Of a stretch of DNA of 64,000 nucleotides, positions 24,231 through 35,489 are shown one piece after another. A model generated the notes under the pieces. It made no database searches and had not been told where the DNA came from. It saw only the letters and a list, made by a program, of their open reading frames with translations. The position numbers and the translations under genes are program-made. The DNA is from Rhodocollybia butyracea. Lineage: Eukaryota > Basidiomycota > Agaricomycetes > Agaricales > Omphalotaceae. The stretch spans positions 1-64,000 of the forward strand of contig JADNRY010000168.1 of assembly GCA_015501585.1 (NCBI GenBank), given 5' to 3'. Position 1 is the first letter of the stretch; each line of letters begins with the position of its first letter.

Positions 24231-26201
24231 TGACTTCTGTCGTGCTCTGGTCGTGCTCTCATAGCTGGGCTATACACCCAGGTGAATGAGTGCAATAAAG
24301 TACAATAATCCATATTCTACCATCTTACAATCATAGCTTGAAGATTAATAGAGTCGAAGAGAAAAATGGGAACGTAGTCCTACAAGTACTTTCTATAATT
24401 CACGCGATTGAGCCATGCAGTCCACTCAGCTGCTCAGTCGAGCTATACGCGTTCGCCGCTGCGAGGCGCTAGGAGGACCGAGGTGCCTGAGTATACTTAT
24501 CCGTGGACTCTGGAGAGTATCATTATGGCCATGCGAAATCAATCTTAGTTCATCAGATTTCAGAGGGTCACTAGTCATTTTTCACACTTGAGAAGTAGTC
24601 CACGGATAGGCTCCGATAGTTGGTGTTTTGAACTTGGTTTGAACTTGAAATTTACCTTGCTTAGTACCCAGTATCAACATCGCTAGGTTGCAAACTTGCA
24701 ATTACTTATAGAAAGCCGACGCGGCCCATCAGTAAAACGAGGTTACGCTGATACAGACTGGAACGGAACTAGACAGACTAGACAGAGTGGAACAGAGTTA
24801 GACAGACTGGAACAATAGCCGCAGCGTCTTGTATATATTCACTGATCATGAATTCAATGCCCTTAGGCCCACAGTAAGTGCTCCTATTCGACAAATGGGT
24901 GCATAGCTTGTGTCGCTATGTATGTATCTACAATCTCGCGTCGCTGATTGATATGAAGATGGTTCGATAGCCAGTCCAGGAGGAGATTGTTGGACCAGGT
25001 TATATTGTAGTACGGGAGTTTCGTTGTGTTTGTTCGAAGTTTCTACGGCACCGTAGTAGAGGGAAAAACTCGGGTTTGCCGCCTACTAGTGTACATACCT
25101 AGTGAGATGTAAACTCTACTTACTAGTACAAAGTTTTGCCCCTCACTATGCTACCTACTTACTGACATTGCTCGCTTCATTGATTGGTAAAGCATAGTAA
25201 TATAATGGAAAGCTGGCCGGGCTCTGCTTGACCGGGTTATAACAGAGGATCAAGAATTCTCGTTGTGTTCAAAGTTTCTCCCATGTCGGTCCATCGGAGG
25301 ATGGAGTATGGGAGAAAAATCGAATTTAGCATGCCCGCAACTGTTATAAAATAAGTACTGTGCGTGAAGTATTGGAGGTTGAACAATATGAACCGGGGAT
25401 AACGACTTATGATTTGACAGTAGACAGATTGGGTCGCTCATGCGTTCTCAGTGACATGGTGACAGAACAGAGCAGATACCACGAGCTGGTTGCCTAGCAT
25501 TCTCGTCGTTGTGCTCTCACCTGGAGCTCGGAGCCCCGCCGGAAAGACGCGACTGCTACATAACATCACAAATGGCCGCGGTCTTGTTCTGGAATAGCCC
25601 CAAGAGCGGCGAGTCGCAGTAACTTTAGATTATAATCTGATATGATAGATATGATTTCGATCTTGTGTGGATTGGATATGGATGAACGAATCACAGTGAG
25701 CATGGCAACGGTGGGACAGGAACCGCTAGGAACCATGCGTTGGCAACACCAATACGAGAGGTTACGCCGACGGCTATTACGTCATCAAGTTACCAGCGAG
25801 TTATTTGCAGAACTCGAAGTACACAAAGGCTCGTCAGGTGGCTAACCTTTGAACCTCTTGTAGGTATGCCTTTGTACGCCTTTGTACGCTTTTTTATAGC
25901 TTTACTTATACTAATTTTAGAAAACTCTACTCGTAACGTGCCTTTTTCGGATCCACGTCGGCTTCGCATCTTCCCGATTGGACAGCGCCTGGACACATCA
26001 GACGCCTCCACAGCTGATTCGTTACCGGGAAGCAAGAACCAATGGAAACCTGCTTCTTGTCCCAGGCGCACGGATGAATCAATTATCTGGTACCATGGTT
26101 TCGGGTTTAGAACATTCCAGTTCATTAGACTTTTACAATGGATGAATGAATGAATGGGTGATTTCCTAAACAATGAGTAAATGAACAAAAGAAGATAACT
26201 G

Positions 26202-26275
26202 TATAAATTAATGCACCGAGTACAATTATTCTCCAGTTCCCCCCTCCCTCCCTTCCTCTCTCTTCCGAGTCTTCA
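26202..26275 (+). promoter_or_regulatory. Core promoter of gEgh16-like gene
   Basis: TATAAA at 26202-26207 is followed by a CT-rich tract (about 26230-26275), a combination common near fungal transcription starts. The start codon is at 26423, implying a 5' UTR of about 150-190 nt. The segment is part of the block partly duplicated at 38.5-38.8 kb. Confidence 0.5.
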
Positions 26276-26422
26276 TTGTCACTGTTTTCGTCTGAGTCTC
26301 TTCCCTCCTTGGACAGGTTCCTTTCTTTCCGTGAAAGAAAAACAGTTTCAGTTTCTACGCTCTTTCTTTACACTTCAAGCCTCTTTTTCCTTTCTTTAAT
26401 CCAACTGCCAGCCAGTATAACC

Positions 26423-27896
26423 ATGTTCTCGAAACTCTCTACCCTCTCCGTTTCCCTTGGCCTCTTGGCCCTCTCCACACACGTCAGCGCACACTGTGCT
26501 ATTGTCCCGATGCTCGGTGTAACCGGCACCCCGGCCCGTTCAGATGTTCAACAGCCCTCGACGGCGAAGCCCTGTGGATCCGTGAATGTTGCTAGTACGC
26601 TGGATACTTCGACTCCCGTACAGGCTGCTGCCGACGGCACGTTCACGGTCAATGCCACAGACTTTAACGCGTAAGTCGTCAACTCTTTGCACTTTCCTTC
26701 GTAATTGTGACTGATTTGGACGGTTTTGTTAGCGGCGCTGATGGATCTCGCTCCGTGACTGCGAAAGTCGACCCTACCGCTGCAGGAAAGACTTTCAGCA
26801 CTGCGGTTACTGTTTCGCAGAATGGAATTGCGGTAAGTTCAAAATTCTTCTCTGTTTTGCTATAACGCGGTACTTATTCTTAAAATAGGCTCCCAAAACC
26901 GTCGGCACCGACCAAATCACTGCTTCGCTTCCCGCGGGTACGACGTGCTCAGGAGGGACGAGTGGTAATCTGGTACGTCTTGTTAATTCTGCAATTTTAC
27001 TTCGACTCACTGACTTGTTATCCTACTAGTGCTTGGTTGTAAGTCCCGTTAATTCGCGCTATGATTTAGACGGTTTATCTAATCCTTCTGGTAGCAATTC
27101 ACTACCACTGCGGGCTTCGGGAACTGTGTAGTCGTTGCACAGGGCGCTGGTAAGCGATATTACTCGTCTTTTTGTTTACGCGTTAGTCATTCATGCGTGT
27201 GTAGGCACTGCCGCCGCCGCTAACGGTACCGCCGCTTCCACCGCTGCTACAACTGCTGCAAACGGTGCGCACCTACTTGATCACCTCTTCGGAATCCTTA
27301 TATTTACCCATCTTTTAACTCGTCTCCAGGTACCGCTGCTACTACTGCTACTACTGCCACCAACGGAACGACAGCTGACTCCACCACCACCACTACCGAT
27401 GGAACTGCCGCCAACGGAACTGCCGCTGCTACAGGAACCACCGCCACCACGGGAGCCGCAGGAAAGCACCACAAACATAAAGTGCGCCTCTTTTACTTAA
27501 TATTGCACCCTCGATATTGACCTCAGCCTTTTGTGTTTAAAGCACGCTGGCGCTGCTGCTGCTGCTGGAAACGCCGCAGCTGGGAACGCTGCTGCCGGAA
27601 ACGCCGCTACTGGAAACGCCGCAGCTGGAAACGCTGCTGCCGGAGACGTCGCCGCCGGAACCGCTGCAGCTGGGAACGTAGCCAAGGCCAAGGCTGACTC
27701 CAAAGCTGTGAGTCTTATACCTCCGTTCTCGCGACAACCTTCGCCCTTAATAACTGGTACTATGTACTAACCTACGCTCTCTTCGACTCTACAGGGTTCC
27801 CGTGCCCCCCGCGCTCTCCTTCACAACCTCGAAACTCGTGGAGAGGAAGCTTTAGGTGTCGTGAGACGTGGCGTTTTGGGATGGATGTGGGCTTAG
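26423..27896 (+). CDS. gEgh16-like secreted protein, nine exons, 324 aa
   Basis: Secreted protein resembling the fungal gEgh16/Egh16-like (DUF3129) family, whose ascomycete members include appressorium-associated proteins; its biochemical activity is not settled. MFSKLSTLSVSLGLLALSTHVSA is the signal peptide, followed directly by HCAIVPMLGV. The conserved domain continues to about residue 165 with cysteines in KPCGS, GTTCSGG, NLCLV and GNCVV. The C-terminal half is an Ala/Thr/Asn/Gly-rich tail: an NGTAA-type block, a KHHKHK segment, then repeated GNAAA pentapeptide-like units. It ends in a basic VVRRGVLGWMWA. Exons: 26423-26670, 26733-26832, 26889-26972, 27030-27038 (only 9 nt), 27095-27149, 27205-27264, 27330-27481, 27543-27707 and 27795-27896. 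All phases agree. Two decayed copies lie at 38.5-40.0 and 42.1-43.0 kb. Confidence 0.85.
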
Positions 27897-29015
27897 ATTC
27901 TTGTGAGTTTATATATCCTGTGAGCTCAGATCTCGAGAGGAAACGAGCTTGAGTTTCGATGAGAAACGATTAGAGAAGATATGGGAAGATGTGGGGAAGT
28001 AAAAAGAGTATAAGATCCTAGAGATTGTCAGGTACTCGTACGTACGGCGTTCATAACAAGTTGTACAATGAATGAATGAAGGAGGGTTGGGGGTTATTTC
28101 TTCTTTTTTTGTGTGCGTGTGCTTAAGTTTAGTGCTCAAGTCGAATGTTGAGTGCCATAAATGATGGGCTGGTCTATTTCGATAGGATTCTGTTCCATCG
28201 AGGGATTCGTGTTGAACGTTGAGGGCCTACATGGGCAGCAGCCGATTTACTATCGCCATTGACGATGAAATTGAATGAGAATCCGATCTTAAGACTTGAG
28301 GATTATTGCCCTGCCTTACACCGCGTAAAACAAACCTGCGTTTCGAAAGGAGAATTTGAGAGTATCTCAATGGCGCATTCGACCGGTTATCGTATAACCT
28401 CTCATCAAAGTCATCAGAATGACTACGAAACTGTTGCTTATCCAGCTTGTCTTGCTCCACATCGATATTGAACCCGTAATTTCTGCCCTTTCAAATCGGC
28501 TGTTCTAATCACAGTCGTCTGCTCTCCGAACCGGAAAAATAATGCAACAGAAAGTCAAAAGATGGTGCCAGGGGTGATGGATCTGAGATCATGGCTACAC
28601 TGTTGAACCCCTATGAAAGAGATACGCCGTATGGAAAGTTTGTCGGAGCTGTGCTACTAGTAAGGCGCTGAGGCACGAGGTTTCGCCTGTAATCCGCTCG
28701 TAGCTTCGTGCCGTTGGACATTCAAGGATGAGCGGCATTCCGGGGAGATTCTTTTATTCAAGTAGGACATCGAATTCCATAATGAGACACTGCCCAAGTC
28801 TCACATGGCGTTTAAGATTCAAGAACCAGAGATGACCAAATGAGCATAAACTAATAAAGAAAGATCAAAGCGTGGAATACTATACAAAGACGGTGCAGAG
28901 TATGACTCTAACAGTATATATTTGTAGCTATAGGTAGAATGGAAATGTGGAGAGGAAGACACGTCAACAAAAGCATTTGTACCGGGGTAGAGGAAGAACT
29001 GGAAAGATTTAAAGG
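27897..29015. other. Intergenic between gEgh16-like and NACHT-ankyrin genes
   Basis: These are the convergent 3' flanks of the two genes. No gene is seen. About 27850-28230 recurs in diverged form at 40010-40260, showing that the 3' flank was duplicated with the gEgh16-like gene. Confidence 0.5.
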
Positions 29016-30379
29016 TCAATGAAATTGGAGTGCCTGATGTTCCAGGAGAAGCTGTACAATATCCTCGTGTCCATGAATGGAAGCTGCATGGAGTGCACTC
29101 CCATACTCTCCCCCTTGCACATCTACATCTGCTTTATGATCCAGAAGCATCTGCACAATAACCTTGCTTCCTACAAAGGCAGCTGCCTGGAGTGCATTCC
29201 CATAGCATCCCCCTTGGGCTTTTACATCTGCTTTGTGCTCCAGAAGAATCTGGACAAATTCTATGTTTTCTCGGTAAGCAGCTGCGTGGAGTGCAGTTCC
29301 CAATCTCCCTCCTTTTGCATCATTTACATCTGCCATATTTTCTAACAATAAATACTCTGCAATGGATTGCAGGCCATGACACGCCAGGTAATACAGTGGA
29401 CTTGATATGTTAGTGGGATTCAAATATGGATTATAGTTTTGAATATCATATGTGTGATCTGGGGCGTGAATTTTAATTGAATTCACATAATGTGGTTTAC
29501 TGCTGTCTTTCAAGAGTGCTAATGCCAGATCCTTGGCTTTTTCTTTCTCCGACAATCCATTCTGTAAACTTTTCATATGTACTGGCCAAAACTCTGCAGC
29601 ATATCTTGCTAAAGGATACTCATCCTTAAAGGCATAAACCTGGAGTGAGTCAAACTGCAATAGATAGATAAGGCATGTTTGACAAATTGTGGAATGTGCC
29701 AAGTGCTCATTGATTTCAACCAGTTTGCTTAGGTGACTTTGCCCTTGAATTTGAGTCAGGAACTCTTTAACAGAATTATGTGCAAGTTGCACAACCTTTT
29801 CTCTTGGGTTGACAGTATTCAATGTGGAGTCCAGGATATCATAACTCCTGTTTTCAAGTTCCAATGACCGAGCATCAGGATCAAATGTCTGAGCAACCAG
29901 ATCTACAGCAAGAATCTCTGTAACCTGTGCAATTGACAGTGGTTTAAATGCATATGCCAACCACATAAGGAGTTGAACTCCATCATCCAAATGTTCACTT
30001 TGTTTCAGTCTTTCAATGGCCGCAGTGTATGTTTCCTCCAGGGTCTTGGGCAACTTCTTCAGTGCATCCCGGAAGGCTTTGGGTGTTGCACATTGTTGCA
30101 GCACATTTACTTGGCAGTCAACCCAACGAAACCTTTGTCAATCTCAAGTAAGTCAAAGTCAGCTTATGATTTTGTGTTACTTACTGCCCCTGAGCACCTT
30201 CAGTCAAGCAATTAACTATTTCTGTGAGCAGTTCCGGCTTAAGCTTGCGATGGCTTAACTTCTCCTGGAGGTATCTGCCAACATCCTGATGAAAACCATG
30301 ATTCACATAATCAAGGTGAATGTGCAATGTGACACCATAGCTAGACTCTGCTTTATATCGGCTGGTTACAGCTATGCAA
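29016..30379 (-). pseudogene. NACHT-ankyrin (NLR-like) gene, 3' part, separated by Copia insertion
   Basis: C-terminal portion of the gene whose 5' part is at 35490-36492. It begins at the target-site duplication and immediately reads CIAVTSRYKAESS, the post-Walker-B part of the NTPase. A 52-nt intron (30184-30133) joins GQFRWVDCQ, and the frame stays open to 29016. The helical segment TLEETYTAAIERL and a winged-helix-like LSIAQVTEILAVD follow. Next come about three ankyrin repeats (GTALHAAA, GNALQAAA, GSALHAAS, each with LLLEHKAD-type ends), stopping abruptly after LLLEHQ. STAND NTPases of this layout are viewed as fungal self/non-self or stress sensors. The only break seen is the transposon. 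Confidence 0.9.
30375..30379. repeat. Target-site duplication (left), TGCAA
   Basis: Five bases immediately outside the left LTR are identical to 35490-35494 outside the right LTR, the expected size for a Copia integrase. Confidence 0.9.
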
Positions 30380-30657
30380 TGTTGGAGCATACTCCGTACG
30401 TACATATTGGGACACATATACTCAGCTTTGACCATCCCTATTCCGTATACGCCGTGCTTACTTTATACTATACAGCTGGTACTTAGGTCACGTAGAGACG
30501 GCGTATACAACTCCCTCAGTTGCTTTCTACACAACTGAGGTGAGATCGTTTCTGTATATCCATTTATCTACTTACTGACATACTCGTAGTTGACCTTACC
30601 TTAACAGGTATATAATATAGTTGCTTTCTACACAACTGAGTTGACCTTACCTTAACA
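30380..30657 (+). repeat. Copia 5' LTR, 278 bp
   Basis: Begins TGTTGG and ends TTAACA. Four differences from the 3' LTR at 35212-35489, about 1.4%. It contains a TATATAATATA box near the 3' end. The closing motif GTTGACCTTACCTTAACA also occurs about 50 bp earlier, as does GTTGCTTTCTACACAACTGAG, so the LTR tail carries an internal duplication. Confidence 0.95.
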
Positions 30658-30741
30658 GATTATGAGACTCGAGCTCTAACTGAGCAAATACCGAGAAAAA
30701 CACGTTATCGAATATCGAAAGTATATTGTCCATCACGAAAA

Positions 30742-33700
30742 ATGTCGTCAGGAAATCTATTGAATATACCGAGACTCCCAGACGAGAAACAGCTTGTTGG
30801 CGAAGAAAACTGGAGGCCTTTCAAAAGAGAAATTTTATTCGCAATCCAATCAAAAGGTTTGGCAGGCTACCTCGACGGGACTATCGCTAGACCAACCCCT
30901 ACAGCTAGCTACCCTGGTCCAATCTACACACCACAACAGACACCATTGTTCAGCCCGGTCCCCCAATACAAGGAGTGGGAAGCCCGTGACAGGCTCGTTG
31001 CCGGAGCCATCGTGTCAAACGTGGTCAACCCCACAGGACTGGGAATCGACGAGACAAAGAGAGCATCTGAGATCTGGAAAAATCTCATCAAACAATTCAA
31101 AAAGAAAGATGAACAACGCATTCACCTTGCCGATACAGCGCTTTGTTCCCAGAGATTCGATCCGTCCGAACAGACTATGGAGGACCACGAAAAGAAAATG
31201 CGAAACCTCCTGAAAAAGGTACATGACCTCGGAGGAAGTATCCCCAACGCACAGTTCCGTCTCATCCTCATCTCGTCCATGCCCAGTGACTGGAAACAAG
31301 ACGTTCGTACAGTCTCTGGAACGTCAAGCACCGACGCGTTCACGTTCCTCCGTACACTCTGGCTTCAGAAGGAAGAAGATAAACTGGAGGAGGAACGAGA
31401 GACCAAGAAAGTCAAGGCCTTCATGGCCGCTCGTACTCAGGGCCCGTACCAACAGCGCACTGGAGACAGACCCGCATTTACCTGCCACAACTGCGGCAAG
31501 CCAGGCCATATGGCCAGGAAATGCTGGGCGAAAGGAGGCGGCATGGAGGGGCAAGGGCCAAAGCAAGGGCAAGCGAATAAGGGAAAGACAGAGCCAAGCG
31601 CAAAAGCCGTTGTGACAGACAACACCAAACCTGATGCTAGCACACCTATGGCAACCTACGTCCTATCTGTGAACGCCACAAACGCCTCGAGTACGTCCCA
31701 GTCCATCCAAGAGCTAAATCCAATTGCTGACACTGAGGCTAGGCCACATTATCCCATTCTGAGGGCTACAGGTCAGCGAAAGGAGGAAAGCCAGGATGTA
31801 GATAAAGACATACTTAGCTATGTGACTGTTGACCCCAAGGACTGTATCGTATGCAAGGGAACTACATCCCTATACTCACCTCCCGCCCCAGTAACGCAGA
31901 CTTTTCTTGACTCCGGCGCGTCAGAGCACTGTTGGGTGCATAAATCAGACTTTATCAAATACACTGAGGTACAGGGCCAGGGAGGCAATAGTGCCATATC
32001 AGGCGACGTGGGGAGATTCCAGATACTCGGAGTAGGGACCGTGCAATTCATCACGCGTGTAGATGTAAACGAAAGATTGGTGAAACTGCAGGGCGTAAAG
32101 CACACACCATCATTCGCCCACAACCTTATATCACTCTCAACACTTGACCGTAAGGGAATGTGAGGTACCTGGGGGGACGGTGTGATGACGGTGAACTCCC
32201 CTACGGGCGAGCCAGTGATACATGGGTCCGGCAAAGCAAAGATGTACGAGGTGGAGATACTAGAGTCGGGGAAGTTAAACGTCAATTACTCGCGCACAAG
32301 AGATAGACCAGCCAACATACTCACATGGCACAGGAGATTAGGCCACATAGCAATTTGGCGGATCCTACATATGGCCAACCAAAAACTCGTCGATGGATTG
32401 AACATCACCAAAAGCGAGGCAGCCGGTATGTGCGAGGACTGCCTGTACGGGAAGACAAAGAGACAACCCTTTGATGAGGTACTTACACACGAGAGCGAAG
32501 TACTCGAGTGTGTACACATAGACCTATTCGGACCTGCGAGAACACAAACACGTGGAGGGTGTAGCTATCTCCTACTCTGCACGGATGGGAAGTCTTCCTT
32601 CCGAGTACCGTTCTACCTGAACAATAAACGCAAGGAGACGGGTGTGAAGTGCTTACACGAGTACCGCACCATGGCGGAGAAACAGACGGGGAGGAAACTG
32701 AAGAGGATACGCATAGACGGCGGCGGGGAGCTGAATAACAAGGCGGTAGATGATTACTGCGTGGAAAATGGCATCCTTATTGAGAAGGTGCCCCACGACT
32801 CGTCAGCTGCGAATGGGGTGGCTGAGAGAGCATTCAGGACGGTTATGGAGGGAACACGCACTTTACTTGAGGACTCAGGCTTCTCATACTCCTTTTGGGG
32901 CGAGGCATCGTCGACCTTCATCTACGTGGATAATTTTGTGCCGTCAGCACAATGCCCAGACCTGGTACCTGTTGAGCAGTGGACGAGCAAAAGACAGGAC
33001 ATATTGCACCTGCGGCCATTCGGGTGTGATTGTTGGGCGACGTTACCACGAAGAAGGACCGATGGAAAGCTTGGGAGACAAGCCATGAAAGGCAAACTGC
33101 TAGGATATCTGGGGAGACGCGGATACAGAATCTGGGTGCTGGAGACAAAGACTATTGAGGAATCCCATGATGTGGTATTTGAGGAAGGGACGCCGCACCG
33201 TACTCGGAAGCCAACAGGACAGGGTGAAGAACAGGATGTATTCGGGGGTAACGAGACTGATAAACCAGATATACTCGACCCTGCACCTGAGCCTAACTCG
33301 GATCCAACACCCGGACCCATGCCAGGGATGGATACGCCACACCCGACTATTGAACCTGAGCCTGCTGATAACATCGCCGAACCGCCACAACCGCCCCAAC
33401 CGCAGAATGCAGTACAACCACCTGAGCCAGTCCGTCGCAGTGCACGCGGACATATCCCATCACGCCGACTTATTGAGAGTGGAGAATATGAGGAGCAAGA
33501 AGAGAGAGCGAGAGAAGAGGGGGAAGCATGGACAGCCGAGGCAGTAGTGGAAGAACGACCCCTGACACTCATCGCCAAGAGCCCATACTCCTTTGCTGCG
33601 ACATCGGGTGAACTCTGGGTACCATTGTCGTATAAGCAGGCCATGAAACGGCCAGATCTATGGAGAGAGCCAATGGAAAGGGAATACAAAACCTTAATGG

Positions 33701-35206
33701 AGAAGAACTGCTGGGAGCTTGTACCACTACCAGCAGATGCAAACCTGACCGGCAGGAGGTGGACATACGCAATAAAATTTGATGCGAACGGAAACCTATT
33801 GAAGCGGAAAGCGCGTTACGTTGCTCAGGGATATACGCAGATACAGGGTCAGGACTATGACAAGACATACGGCGGAGTTGCATGCATGGAGTCAGTCAGG
33901 TTGGTACTGGCAATCATAGCAGTCTTGAAACTATCCATCTTCCAAGTCGACTTTACCGCTGCATTCCTCAACAGCCCAATCACTCACAATGTATACATGA
34001 AGCAACCTGAAGGGTTTGTCCAACCTGGAACGGAACACCTTGTGTGCAAATTGAAGAAGTCCATATATGGTACAATGCAGGGAAGCCATGACTGGCAGGC
34101 AACGCTAGCAGAGGGATACAAGGACAATGGGTACACAACCTCGCGGGCAGACCCCTGCATATGATTCCGACGAGTTGGCAATGAGTACACAATAACCAGC
34201 ACCTACGGCGATGATGTATGTGGAGGATTGTCAACCAAGGAGGGTCGCGATAAGGCAGTCAGGGACTTGGGAAGTCGATGGGAGGCAAATGAGGTAACGA
34301 CAGAAGTACTTCTAGGAATGACTATTAGACAGAATCCAGTCACCAAAGCAATAACCCTCTCGCAAAGGAGGTATTTCAAACGAATGCTGGCACATTTTGG
34401 GTTTCAGAACGTACGACGACGAAATACTCCACTACCGCCAAACATCCACTTGACAGAAGCGCCAAAACCCACTACCGGAGGACGAGCAGATATTCATGGA
34501 GGATAAACCATATTGTGCCTTCGTTGGGTCTAGCATGTGGGGCCAGGTATGTACATGACCCGACATGGCATATGCTGCAGGACTACTCGCACGGTACCAA
34601 CTGAACCTCGGACGCCAACACTGGGAGTGTGCAGTGTGGCTGGCAGGATACATAGCAAATACCCTCGACTACGACATCGTCTATGAATGCCCAGACTCTG
34701 TAGATGAGCTAGACGAGCCAGGCAAAGGACTCAAGCCACACGGGTTTGTCAACTCCGACCACGGTGGCTGCAGGGACACGTCGAGGTCGACCTCCGGGTA
34801 TGTCTTCTTCATGGCAGGTGGGCCAGTATCCTGGAGCTCCAAACGGCAGGTGACAGTAGCCCTATCGACTACTGAAGCAGAATACATTGCACTATCTTGG
34901 GCGACGCAGCAGGCAATCTGGTTGAAGTCATTCCTATCCGAGGTCGACTTGGAGCAAGAGGGTCCAGTCAACATGCGGGGTGATAACTTTGGCTCCATTT
35001 GCTTAACAGAAAATCCTAATCGACACGTGCTCGTGAAGCACATCAAAATGCGGCACCACTATGTGCGGGAGAAGGTGGCAAGTGGGGAGGTAACGGTGAC
35101 GCGGATTCGGTCTGGAGAGAATGTGGCAGACCTATTCATGAAGGCGCTGAATGGTCCCGTCCACTCGAAATTGGTGTCACTTCTTGGGATAGATTGTACG
35201 GAGTAG
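30742..35206 (+). pseudogene. Copia gag-pol polyprotein with three stops and one frameshift
   Basis: Gag (from MSSGNLLNIPRLPDE) ends in the zinc knuckle CHNCGKPGHMARKC. Protease has FLDSGASEHCW. Integrase has an HHCC module (HRRLGH through CEDCLYGK) and DDE residues in HIDLFGP, IDGGGEL and NGVAERAF. Reverse transcriptase covers WTYAIKF, QVDFTAAFLN and YGDDV. RNase H shows DTSRSTSGYVFF and STTEAEYIAL. In-frame TGA codons stand at 32161-32163 (after protease), 34162-34164 (in RT) and about 34557 (at the usual TRPDMAY motif, where Arg is expected). A frame change near 34470 separates RT from the RNase H part. Everything else is well preserved. Confidence 0.93.
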
Positions 35207-35211
35207 GGGGG

Positions 35212-35489
35212 TGTTGGAGCATACTCCGTACATACATATTGCGACACATATACTCAGCTTTGAGCATCCCTATTCCGTATACGCCGTGCTTACTTTATAC
35301 TATACAGCTGGTACTTAGGTCACGTAGAGACGGTGTATACAACTCCCTCAGTTGCTTTCTACACAACTGAGGTGAGATCGTTTCTGTATATCCATTTATC
35401 TACTTACTGACATACTCGTAGTTGACCTTACCTTAACAGGTATATAATATAGTTGCTTTCTACACAACTGAGTTGACCTTACCTTAACA
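35212..35489 (+). repeat. Copia 3' LTR, 278 bp
   Basis: Same length and termini as the 5' LTR. It differs at four positions (G/A, G/C and C/G in the first third, C/T in the middle). Directly followed by the TGCAA duplication at 35490-35494. Confidence 0.95.

Larger units (their letters stand above)
19433..26201. other. Gene-poor interval with a diverged direct repeat
   Basis: Nearly 7 kb without a supportable gene. The longest open frame (22842-23381, minus strand, 179 codons) has no recognisable motif and begins inside the repeated segment. The interval includes the duplicated block at 20106-20865 and 23288-24230, and a small tandem array of AGACAGACTGGAAC-like units at about 24757-24815. 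The last 300-400 bp form the upstream region of the gEgh16-like gene. Confidence 0.5.
30380..35489 (+). mobile_element. Ty1/Copia LTR retrotransposon, complete structure, inactivated ORF
   Basis: A 5110-bp element with matching 278-bp LTRs, 5-bp TGCAA target duplication and a single gag-pol frame from 30742 to 35206, in the order gag, protease, integrase, reverse transcriptase, RNase H, which defines Copia. A G-rich tract (AGTAGGGGGG) precedes the 3' LTR as polypurine tract. It sits in the opposite orientation inside the NACHT-ankyrin gene. The low LTR divergence indicates recent insertion. The polyprotein has three in-frame TGA codons and one frameshift, so this copy cannot mobilise itself. 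Confidence 0.97.

Noticed and set aside
25740..26153. 137-codon frame upstream of the gEgh16-like gene
   Set aside because: No ATG-based start, no domain; it overlaps the promoter duplicated at 38.5 kb, where the frame is not kept.
27281..27737. Ala- and Ser/Gly-rich minus-strand frames
   Set aside because: Mirror images of the GNAAA/NGTAA repeats of the gEgh16-like gene; a composition effect.
32922..33689. 255-codon minus-strand open frame inside Copia
   Set aside because: Lies antisense to the integrase/linker part of gag-pol; low-complexity Ser/Gly/Pro content mirrors the sense frame and no motif is seen.
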